A DNA stretch of 64,000 nt from Harmothoe impar (Eukaryota; Annelida; Polychaeta; Phyllodocida; Polynoidae): positions 10,178,861 through 10,242,860 of the forward strand of contig OX381716.1 in NCBI GenBank assembly GCA_947462335.1, written 5' to 3'. Every line of letters starts with the position of its first letter. Position 1 is the first letter of the stretch. The notes beneath the pieces are model-generated. The model searched no databases and had not been told where the DNA came from. It was given only the letters and a program-made list of their open reading frames with translations. Shown piece after piece: positions 33,454-42,325 of the stretch. The position numbers and the translations under genes were made by a program.

Positions 33454-33842
33454 ACTGGTTCATCTACTTACAATGTCAACATTTTTTTTGTTTTGTTTTT
33501 GGGCAAACTGAGTTTGCACAAGGAAAAAAAATGCGACTTACTTAGGGCAATAACGTCTAGAAGAGAGAGAACTCTTGCTCTAGGTTGAGCGGGACTACAT
33601 GATGAGTATACTGAGTGTTAGGACTCTTGCTACACGACCAAAAGATTGAAATGTATCATGATGCGTTTATGATGATGTGCATCATGATGTGACTATCTTA
33701 CAACCCTATAAGAAATAAGCAAGGTCTCTCTCCTATACATAGGCGTACTTACACTGGCTATTTGTAAACTAATGAATACGACTTCCTCATTAAAATTGTC
33801 ATCTACAACTCTTTCAATCTTAAGGCTTTTTTTTTTTTTGAG

Positions 33843-33848
33843 TTTATT
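33843..33848 (-). terminator. Possible poly(A) signal for minus-strand gene
   Basis: AATAAA on the minus strand inside the TIR; the mirror copy (plus strand, 41358-41363) would serve rightward transcripts. The distance to the stop at 34834 would imply a ~1-kb 3' UTR. Confidence 0.35.
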
Positions 33849-33902
33849 CTTTTTTTCAAATTTGGTCCCACCTCAAAAGAGGAATAGGACTCTGTAACAA
33901 TG

Positions 33903-34401
33903 TAGCTCTCTTGATCAATTAACAGCCCACATTTTTCTTAGATGTCATCTGACAGCTTCTTGCTAGGCCAAGATATTGTTAAATAAACAACTTGGAAAGC
34001 TAATTACAGTTCTCTGGGCTTGAAATATGAGTATCTTGACTGTAACAGCAGCCTTTTACCATATAGTCCTTCAACAGTCCTCTGTTTTAGAGCCATTTGG
34101 TCAGCGACAGCCCCCCTTTTCTCATCTTACACAGAGGCAAATATCAGAGTCACCCAATGTCGCCTAAACCGCTCTCAGACAAGGGTCAGGCACTGCTGGA
34201 CTATAATAGATGGGTCAAGGGCCATTCTACTGAGGGTCAGGCTAGGCCGGACATTCAATAACAGGCTGAACTTTGGCAAACTTGCTTGAAAGTCTGGCCA
34301 TGCTGGATCCTTATGCCACAGTCTGTCAATGCTGGACTCTTGCTGGCCAGACTTTCAAGCAAATGTATAAAATGGTTTCAATTGTATCATGATGCGTTGC
34401 T
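33903..34401. other. Element 2 interior, with 19-bp-arm hairpin
   Basis: No gene. Perfect inverted arms TTGCTTGAAAGTCTGGCCA (34282-34300) and TGGCCAGACTTTCAAGCAA (34343-34361) lie in the probable 3' UTR of the minus-strand gene. Confidence 0.6.
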
Positions 34402-34765
34402 GACGATGTCACGGATGCTGTTGACAGATGCTGCTGCTTGTGCTGCTCGTGCAGCTGCTGCTGCTGCTGCTGCTGCTGACGATGTCACGGATGCTGCTGA
34501 CAGATGCTGCTGCTTTTGCTGCTCGTGCAACTGCTGCAGCAGCTGCTGCTTGTGCTGCTTGTGCAGCTGCTGCAGCTGCTGACGATGTCACGGATGCTGT
34601 TGACAGATGCTGCTGCTTGTGCTGCTCGTGCAGCTGCTGCTGCTGCTGACGATGTCACGGATGCTGTTGACAGATGCTGCTGCTTGTGCTGCTCGTGCAG
34701 CTGCTGCTGCTGCTGACGATGTCACGGATGCTGCTGATAGATGCTGCTGCTTGTGCTGCACGAGA
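34402..34765. repeat. Minisatellite of GACGATGTCACGGATGCTG plus TGC triplets
   Basis: Five copies start at 34402, 34478, 34581, 34648 and 34715, spaced by variable (TGC)n-rich filler. Long frames of Leu, Ala or Cys repeats in this stretch are by-products. Confidence 0.9.
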
Positions 34766-34833
34766 CTGAGTAGCCGCTATTACTAATGCTACTAATACTA
34801 GTATGAGAAAATACATTTAGTCAGTTGATTAAA

Positions 34834-35694
34834 TCAAGGAGGTTTTCTTACTTCAGTGGATCGTTTAGCCATCGGCCACGATGAAACCATTTTATACATG
34901 GGACAATTGGCAGAGTCGAAACATGTTGGTACGATGGGGTCGATCATGTTCATCATCAGTTCAGGCAAAGGAAGTGTGTCGACAGCACGCGAAAACTTCA
35001 TGTCTGGATGTTTCAACACAAGACCTTTTAACACACTCACACAGCTGCTTTGAATAGTGAATCCTTGACCAAACTTGAGCTTTTCCAACACAGCTTTGGC
35101 CTCTTTCTGTGCAATAAGGGATCTCTCTTTCAGATTCACCTCAGTGCTGTCTAGCATGTCCTCAAAGTCTTTAACATAATGTTCCAACGGGCTACAAATG
35201 ATGTACTCCAGATCATCGTCCGTATATGTCGTCTCCTCGCACCATATTGTGTCTTCTCCTGTTTCGAATTCCATCATTTTCTGAACAATCTCCTCGTGAG
35301 TGGGTTGCATATATCGAAGCTCCTTCAAAGACCTGATAACTTGTATGGCGAAGCCTGAACAAATACCTGAAGGAATTTCACCACAGTCAGCCCAAGTATA
35401 CGGAGCTAAGAAAAATAGCTCCAACAAAATTTTCTCCCTCTGTCCAAATGAAACTACTTCCGTTCCGATGAAGTTGAAGCATGCTTCTATCCATTGCTCC
35501 TTGGTGACGTCCTTCCAATGTTTCTTTACCTCACATGCATCATAGGGCACTGTTTCTCTTCCTGCTTCAAGTGGGAGTTGCTTTTTCTTTCTTGGACTCA
35601 TTTGGAGAGTTTTGATGCTCTGTAGCGTCGACACTTCGATAAGAAAAGAAGCTGAAAAGGTAGAAATAACCCTCATAATATGCTGAGCGAGCAT
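34834..35694 (-). CDS. Unrecognised 286-aa protein of element 2
   Basis: Open frame of 286 codons. The start may be the first ATG (35694) or the Met at about residue 32 (MSPRKKKQLP), which gives a basic N-terminus like that of the element 1 PC4-like protein. The middle is rich in charged and aromatic residues and looks mostly helical (HWKDVTKEQWIEACFNFIG; EKILLELFFLAPYTWADC), with several cysteines and an acidic stretch (TTYTDDDLEY). There is no signal peptide or clear membrane segment, and I recognise no domain. It sits on the minus strand beside the shared promoter, exactly where element 1 has the death-domain gene, so I infer an accessory cargo gene. It could be a diverged death-fold protein, but I see no supporting motif. 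Confidence 0.7.
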   Translation of the reverse strand: MLAQHIMRVISTFSASFLIEVSTLQSIKTLQMSPRKKKQLPLEAGRETVPYDACEVKKHWKDVTKEQWIEACFNFIGTEVVSFGQREKILLELFFLAPYTWADCGEIPSGICSGFAIQVIRSLKELRYMQPTHEEIVQKMMEFETGEDTIWCEETTYTDDDLEYIICSPLEHYVKDFEDMLDSTEVNLKERSLIAQKEAKAVLEKLKFGQGFTIQSSCVSVLKGLVLKHPDMKFSRAVDTLPLPELMMNMIDPIVPTCFDSANCPMYKMVSSWPMAKRSTEVRKPP

Positions 35695-36569
35695 AGAGTG
35701 GACGATGCTACGATGATGAAGGGCGGGTCGAGAAAGTGTGATGGGTGAGAGCGGCGTTTCACTCCTTATGTACCCTGTCCTAGATAATCCTCTTAAACGG
35801 CTGAAAAGACTCTCTCAGTACAGAGTCTCTACTCAATTAAGTGATCTGTTAAGTAAGTTTTCACATGCTACCTGACTACTGCAGGTGGGTTTAGACTTAA
35901 GCAGCTTAGTGCACACACGTGTCTGTTAGAAAGCTACCTGCACACCTGCCTTCCTTTTTCACTAGTATTTACCCCCTGCCGACTTATAAGGCGCCTATAC
36001 ACGTGTCAGCCTCCTTATATACGTCTTCTTGCTTCTAGAGCTAAGCTACTTACCGTCGTTTTCAGCTGCCGCAGGCTGACTGGCAGCTATTTAAAAGAGA
36101 ATACCCGTTACCTGTATAACGGATCAGGGGGTTATGATTTAGAGTGTGTATACAAAAAAAAGCTACAGGGGGCGTGTGTCTGTCTGTGAGGTAGAGACGA
36201 GTCCATGTGGTAAGCGACTTAAGTGTAAAACAAAAGCACCTCCTCTTGCCGCGGTGAGTGGAGCGGACGGCGGCTGGCTAGTTGAATAAGCGTCAGCTTA
36301 GAAGATAATCCGTCCACGGGCTGGCGCGTCACACCTGTCGTTAATCACCCCCTGTAGTCTTTGTATACACAGTTGACCTGGCTTTATCTCTTCACCAGCT
36401 ATAATCCCATATACATGTAGCGCACGTTACACTTGTTATCTCTCTTTTCATGCTGATGGATTAGGGGTGGAAGGGTCCAGGTGAAAAGCAATTTGATTCC
36501 TCTCTGGAAGAGGGTGGGGCTCTAGGTGAAAACAAGCTTAGAAGATCCAGATTAGCCGCTCTCTCAGCT
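35695..36569. promoter_or_regulatory. Bidirectional promoter region of element 2
   Basis: Matches element 1's central region in reverse orientation: GTGTGTATACAAAAAAAA, CTACAGG.GGCGTGTG, GCGACTTAAGTGTAA (36135-36260 versus 12690-12850) and GAGCTAAGCTACTTACC (about 36039). It also carries the CAG[C/G]TGAAAA phrase (36053 reversed, 36478, 36522). A weak TATA (TACATAAG, minus, about 35764-35771) precedes the 286-aa gene. Confidence 0.55.
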
Positions 36570-36578
36570 ATATAAAGA
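36570..36578 (+). promoter_or_regulatory. TATA box of an orphan rightward promoter
   Basis: TATATAAAG in the position of the PC4-like gene's TATA in element 1. No PC4-like or polymerase frame follows, so this looks like the remnant promoter of a lost gene, or it drives a non-coding or spliced RNA. Confidence 0.55.
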
Positions 36579-36871
36579 GCCTCAATTTTTATCTCTGCCC
36601 ACTTCGTCTTGTTGTACACTATCAGTCACAGGGCAGACGCTCGAAGTAGCAGATGTTTGCAGTATGGTTTATACAGAGGTAACCTGCTAATAGGATTTTG
36701 TCTAAAAAAAAAAAAAAATGGGGTGAGTAGATCGCTTTTTTTTCTAAAAATAAACCTCTTAGAACTCGGGTATGAATATGTAGCACTGTAAATAGTTAGT
36801 GTGAGTACACAGTAGAATCTACGGTACTATAGTCTTAACTGTCTAAAGACTGTGGAGCGCGTTAATGTGCG
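36579..36871. other. Leader-like sequence without a supported gene
   Basis: Short frames only. The phrase CAGAG/GTAACC near 36675 could be a splice donor, but this is speculative. Confidence 0.3.
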
Positions 36872-38836
36872 GTCTCCTTACTAATTTCACTTGACCAGGC
36901 TGGCAGGGTCAACTAGTCTAGGTAATTACAACCACAAGAGCGGCTACTCAACATCCAAGTAGACCTACTACTACGAGATTGTCTTTTGACCACTCTGCTG
37001 CCGCCTGGTGATTACATGCTCTAGTATAGTTCTCCGCTCTTTTCGTCAGATGACGCCACAATAGGATTTTTGTACATTTCTACGATACTCGCGAACATTT
37101 TAAACGCATAATGAACTATAATAAGCAACAAAGCACACTTCTAATATATTGAATATAAAAAACATGTCAATGTTGTGTATTTCTGATAGAATGAGGCAGT
37201 TTCTTTGAAATATCAACTAAACTATAGCGAGATGAAAATACTACACCATATCTAAAGCGATATAAAAGCTATATATAGTCAGAACCTCTCACGGATCGGT
37301 ATTCTGCAACGGATCACTCAACCATTCGTTCTCGGCCTCCTGTCCATTATGACTTTGAGCCTTGACGCTTTTGAGGTTTGATCCTATGCTGCCTAACATG
37401 AGGTGTAATTAATAACACCGATCGGTCCCTCTTTAGGGGCCACACAATAAACAAAGAATAAAAAGACTAAGGGGCCATTCACAAACGTCATCCCTATTTT
37501 TTTCTACGGAGTCGGTAGGTCTTAGGTTTAGCACTATCTGTCGTTGCAAATGGTGCTCGTGTAGAGTCGGCATGATGTACCAAAAGAACATTTATACACA
37601 ATGATACCATTGTACAAATGTGTATACCTAGTAGGCAGTGTCTAATCATCAAATCTAAGAGGGTGCTATAGTTTTATTATACTTTTATAGGCTATTTTAA
37701 AATCCAAGCTTAGCTTAGTTCATAGTCTCCTTACCAATTTTCAGTTGACCAGGCTGGCAGAGCCAACTAGTCTAGGTAATTATAACCAGAAGGGCGGCTA
37801 CTCAAGATCCAAGTAGACCTACTACTATGAGATTGCCTTTTTGACCCCTCTGCCGCCTAGTGATTACATGCTCTAGTCTAGCTCGCCATACCCTTTGAGC
37901 AGCTCTTAGTCCCTGTCAAAGATGTGAATAACGAACGCGCTAGTATAGTTCTCCGCTCTTTCGTCAGATGGCGCCACAATAGGATTTTTGTACATTTCCA
38001 CGATACTCGCGAACATTTTAACGCATAATGAGCTATATAAAGCAACAAAGTGTGCTTCTAATATATTAAATATAAAAAACAAGTCAATGTTGTGTATTTC
38101 TGATAGAATGAGTCAGTTTCTTTAAATATCAACTAAACTATAGCGAGATGAAAAATACTACACCATATCTAAGGCGATATAAAAGCTATACATAGTCAGA
38201 ACCTCTCACGGATCGGTATTCTGTCTGCAACGGATCACTCCCACTGGTCCTCGTATGCCACACACGGCTCTGCCCAACAGGGCTTTGAGCTTTGAGGCTT
38301 TGAGGATCCATGCTGCCCAACATGAGGTGTAATTAATTACGCTGATGTTGCGCAGCAGCGGCAGCATCTAACTCTCATCGGAGTTAGTCAGCCCCTCTTT
38401 AGGGGCCACACAATAAACAAAGAATATACTGAATCTGGGACCTGCTGGCGAGGCCCCCAACTGTGAGGACATTATTGTCCACATTGGTAATATCAATTAA
38501 ACTTTAGACAACACCCACCTTAAGTATCATTAACAGGCAATATCAATAAACTTAGCATCCTCCTGGTTACCACATTTAGCACCAATTTTACAACTCACAG
38601 TGGACACCCTTGAAAATAACACCAGCCCCACCCCGCTTTTTATTGCCCTGCTGATTTCTCCAATCCAAAACATTGGGTATTTAGTCCAGCTGTGAGCTCA
38701 TTAGGCAAGCCCTTTGTCGGCCTCGCCAGCAGGTCCCGGATTCAGTATAGAAAGACTAAGGGGGCGTTCACAAACGACACTCCTTTTTCTACGGGGGGTA
38801 GGTCTTTAGGTTTAGTACTATCTGTGTCATTAGGCC
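36872..38836 (+). repeat. Internal direct duplication (~0.7-kb units) in element 2
   Basis: 36872-37552 and 37725-38836 are diverged copies (for example, TTGACCAGGCTGGCAG, CTCACGGATCGGTATTCTG, GGGGCCACACAATAAACAAA). The second copy carries a nested 321-bp MITE and two small extra segments. There is no long open frame, so the unit is probably non-coding. Confidence 0.85.
38427..38747. mobile_element. Nested MITE inside element 2
   Basis: Ends TACTGAATC and GATTCAGTA are inverted repeats continuing as GGGACCTGCTGGCGAGGCC, with TA duplicated outside. The first copy of the internal duplication reads straight through here (AAAGAATAAAAAGAC, about 37454), giving an exact empty site. No coding capacity. 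Confidence 0.85.
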
Positions 38837-40334
38837 ATTTAAGTGACATGTGACATGGCCATTCTTAAAATCGACATGTGACATGGGGCTTAGTGACATG
38901 AATAAAAAATTCTCAATTACTGTAAAGTAGGCTACCAAACTCTTCCTTCAAATTCCGTCCTTGCGGGTGGTCAAATTTTTAAAAAATTCCTGGGGTCTAT
39001 GGTCCCAAGAGTCCAATTGTATCGATTACGGTGCCCCTACATTTTCCCCTTAGTGACACTAGTGACATGCCTTTTTCCTTAGTGTCATGTGACATGGCCA
39101 TTTCTTAAAAATCGACATGCGACATGGGGACCCCCCATCTACTGTAAACATACTTTATTTCGCGCTGTACATATTTTTCGCGATTTTCGCGGATCCCCCT
39201 TGTCTTGTTGCTATAACAACATAGATGAGGTTAAACAAAAAATAAGTGGTGTCCAAAAAAAGCACCCCCCCTGACGTCCACGTTCAGACCCCCGCAAAGG
39301 GTTACATAACAATAAGTACAAAGACCCTCTTTTCATGACAATACACGTTCATCTCAAACCCCTAGCGCCCCTATAAATAGGGTTAAGTACCTGTCCCAAC
39401 TCCCCTACCACTGCTGCTGCTGCTGCTGCTGGAGGGGTACCGAGAACTACGCCCTTTTAAAAAACTAAGTAAAAATATCCTTCTTCATGTCCAGTTACAT
39501 ACAATGTCGATCAATTTGACACCGTAGCACCATGTCTCCATATCTGTATGCTGCATAAATGCACAATACACGGTTTTGCACGCACTTAAACTAAGGCTAA
39601 CATGGGTGACCTATATAGATATGATACTCTCGTTTTCGAGGCTAGTAGAAATTAGGCGTCTAATATGGACGTTCCGGGTTCGAACCCTCACTAAGTTTTA
39701 GTCAAAACGTCTAGCCACGTCGCCTAAGGCGACGAAAGCGCGTCAGGGTATTTACAGGGTTCGAACCCGTGAGCTGCTCCTTGGGGCCACAAAAAACGCT
39801 TCAGGCTTGGAATCCCATAGGAAAGAAATTTTGGGTTTTTGGACTTTAGGCCTTAATTTGGGGGTGATCCCGGGCTGATAGAAAAATAATTCTTGGACGA
39901 GCGGATAGCTCTGGATCTCTTTTTATCTAAAACAGCGAAAAATTGATTATGGTTCCGCCGCAATTCCTCCGAGGAGGGGTAATCAGCCCCCCCTCTTGCC
40001 AATCAAGGCAGTGAATTTTGACAGCGTGTAATCACTCGCAGCTATCGCGGACGGACCTCTTGGCTATGTCGGCATCTTAGTATGGTTCGTGTGACCTACT
40101 TAGAGGCTCACACGGTGGGGGTGTGTCCGGCGTAGCCTGATTGGCTACTGGTGGGAGGTGCCGTGCTGTGTTAGGAACTTTGCATATTTGGGACGGGTGT
40201 TAAGCAAGAGCACGAGCAGAAGCGAGGACACCATTTGCACAATCCGGCCGTCACGTTGGTAGCCTTACTACCCGTCGCGCATTCAACTGGAGGCTTAAGT
40301 GTGACCAATGACGATTCTTTGTCGACGCGACTAC
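38837..40334. other. Element 2 interior, no supported gene
   Basis: This holds repeated GTGACATGTGACATGG-type phrases (38840-38900, 39050-39125), a MITE-like ACTTTATTTCGCG piece (39150-39195), (TGC)n at 39413-39431, and two pol III B-box-like motifs GGTTCGAACCC (about 39680 and 39760) without convincing A boxes. Confidence 0.4.
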
Positions 40335-40396
40335 TAACATCAGCAGCATCAGCAGCATCAGCAGCATCAGCAGCAGCGGCAGCAGCATCGGCAGCA
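40335..40396 (+). repeat. CAGCAT/CAG repeat
   Basis: About 60 bp of AGCAGCATC units ending at a TATAAGG sequence (40399-40405) just before the p53-like cluster. Confidence 0.8.
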
Positions 40397-40398
40397 GC

Positions 40399-40496
40399 TA
40401 TAAGGTGAAAACATGTTCAGACACGGTCGGCGTGTGAGGCCTGTCCAGTCACGCCCGAGCAGGTTCGAACAAGTTTGAACGTGTCTGAACATGTTC
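40399..40496 (+). promoter_or_regulatory. TATA-like site and p53-family decamer cluster
   Basis: Perfect RRRCWWGYYY decamers stand at 40409 (AAACATGTTC), 40467 (GAACAAGTTT) and 40487 (GAACATGTTC). The decamer at 40477 has one mismatch, so 40467-40496 is three half-sites in a row with no spacer, the strongest arrangement for p53/p63/p73 binding. A TATAAGG lies just upstream. AACATGTTCAGACACG at the left end is also the inverted copy of the right end of the cluster. Binding is inferred. Confidence 0.5.
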
Positions 40497-40514
40497 CGGA
40501 GTGCAAGATGCGTG

Positions 40515-40685
40515 CACACACACACATACACACACACAGACACACACAGACACACACACACACAGACACACACACAGACACACACAGACACACACACACA
40601 CAGACACACACACCCACACCCACACACCCACACACCCACACCACCACACACCCACACACCCACACCCAAACACACACCCACACAT
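40515..40685. repeat. (CA)n-type microsatellite
   Basis: About 170 bp of CACAGACA and CACACCCA units. All six-frame Thr/His or Val/Cys frames here are artefacts. Confidence 0.95.
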
Positions 40686-41304
40686 TTTCTGTATGAGAAT
40701 TCAGACCTGAAGCTGCTCAGTGTACGTGACTAGGTTTTGTCATATGCCCTACGGACGCTACTCAAGGGGGAATAAGAGAGCTGTCTCACCATGGCATGGG
40801 CTGGCTGTAGTTCATGTTTCGGTACCTACAACCAAACAGCCAGTACCCACCCCAGGGCTTCATGTCGCACGCGGGAAAAGTATAAAGATTCGAACGGTGG
40901 CGCCAACTGTCGGAATAGCGGGTACACTACGTCAGTAGTTCTTTTGTTCTCCGCTGAGTGACTGGGCGAAATGTAGTCGGTAGCGCTATTTTCTGTGCGC
41001 TGTTCTGTTCATTTTCTACACTTAACGCTTAAATAGAACATGTGTTTGTACAAGCTAGCCGTTTTTATCAGTGCAAAAATTAAATAAGCATCGGATAGAA
41101 CAATAAAAAATGAGAAAGTAATCCAGCGCTTAGTATAATGCGTCAGTTTTATCATGAGACACCGAAAGTCTGGTTCTTTCGGGTGCATAAGACAGTCGGC
41201 CGAGAGCTCCAAACCAACCAAAACGTACCAGAGTGCGATCTATCTCAGAACGTACCCGACAGGGCAGGGGCCTTCTACACCCCGGCTCTGATGAGCAAGC
41301 GACA
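40686..41304. other. Element 2 interior, no supported gene
   Basis: Short frames only, no domain or repeat that I recognise. Confidence 0.4.
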
Positions 41305-42319
41305 ATTGTACCAGAGTCCTATTCCTCTGTTCAGGTGGGACCAAATTTGAAAAAAAGAATAAACTCAAAAAAAAAAGCCTTAAGATTGAAAGAGTTGTAG
41401 ATGACAATTTTAATGAGGAAGTCGTATTCATTAGTTTACAAATAGCCAGTGTAAGTACGCCTATGTATAGGAGAGAGACCTTGCTTATTTCTTATAGGGT
41501 TGTAAGATAGTCACATCATGATGCACATCATCATAAACGCATCATGATACATTTCAATCTTTTGGTCGTGTAGCAAGAGTCCTAACACTCAGTATACTCA
41601 TCATGTAGTCCCGCTCAACCTAGAGCAAGAGTTCTCTCTCTTCTAGACGTTATTGCCCTAAGTAAGTCGCATTTTTTTTCCTTGTGCAAACTCAATTTGC
41701 CCAAAAACAAAACAAAAAAAATGTTGACATTGTAAATAGACGAACCAGTAGACTCGCCTCTCTGCCCTCTAAAAGAGAGGGCAGAGAGCGAGTCTTACTC
41801 TTAAAAACCCCTCCCCCCCTCCCCCCCCTCCCCCCTATGCATCTTAAAGAGTGCCCCCCAGAGTGCCCCTCCCCCCCTAAAAAAAAGAGCCACATTTTTT
41901 AAATATTTTTTAGCAAGCTTTCAGCTTGCTTTTTCTTTATAAAATTTATTTATCTATAAATATCTCAAGTGACTTATTTGAAATTCGCACCAACATAGTA
42001 GTCACGTGACCCCCTTAAGTAGGTCACTTCCAGTCACGTGACCTATTTGAATTTCCCGCCAAAATGGTGGTCACGTGACCCTCTTAAGTAGGTCACTTCC
42101 GGTCACGTGACCTATTTGAATTTCCCGCCCAAAGGTCACGTGACCGGAAGTAGGTCACTTCAGGTCACGTGACCTATTTGAATTTCCCGCCAAAAGGGAG
42201 GCCTCTCATTGGCTGCTTTTGAATTTCCCGCCAAAAGGGAGGCCTCTCATTGGCTGCATATCGATTGAGTAATAAACAGTACTTAAGCATAGTCCCGTTC
42301 CGATACATACTATACTACT
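41305..42319 (-). repeat. Right TIR of element 2
   Basis: Inverted copy of 32988-33902, about 100 bp longer because of extra promoter-motif units. TTTCCCGCCAAAA-type E2F sites are at about 42052, 42183 and 42224, with several GGTCACGTGACC and CACTTCCGG sites, a C-rich tract at 41806-41880 and a hairpin at 41750-41795. Confidence 0.9.
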
Positions 42320-42325
42320 CTTCCT
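42320..42325. repeat. Target-site duplication, right (element 2)
   Basis: CTTCCT, identical to 32982-32987. Confidence 0.9.

Larger units (their letters stand above)
32988..33902 (+). repeat. Left TIR of element 2
   Basis: Pairs with 41305-42319. The outer part has GCAGCCAATGAGAGGCCTCC (CCAAT), GGTCACGTGACCGGAAGTG (E-box plus ETS), and E2F-type sites TTTTGGCGGGAAA (33112-33124), TTGGCGGGAAA (33158-33168) and TTGGCGCGAA (33205). A G-rich tract (33318-33396), a hairpin (33408-33453) and about 450 bp of unique sequence follow. Confidence 0.9.
32988..42319 (+). mobile_element. Element 2: non-autonomous relative of element 1
   Basis: 9332 bp with the same terminal sequence as element 1 (AGTAGTATAGTA start, TCGGAACGGGACTA, AAGTACTGTTTAT) and a perfect 6-bp duplication. 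TIRs are about 915 and 1015 bp. It contains one minus-strand gene of unknown function, a promoter region homologous to element 1's, an internal ~0.7-kb duplication, a nested MITE, p53-like sites and microsatellites. There is no polymerase or integrase. Mobilisation would need proteins from element 1-type copies and an integrase source. The paralogous segment at 50930-51060 lacks it, serving as an approximate empty site. Confidence 0.88.

Noticed and set aside
34409..34716. Ala/Leu/Cys-rich small proteins
   Set aside because: Generated by the TGC minisatellite in element 2.
39670..39775. Pair of tRNA genes from two GGTTCGAACCC motifs
   Set aside because: B-box-like motifs only; no A boxes at proper spacing and no cloverleaf.
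40367..40733. Cys/Val and Thr/His repeat proteins
   Set aside because: Generated by the CA microsatellite.
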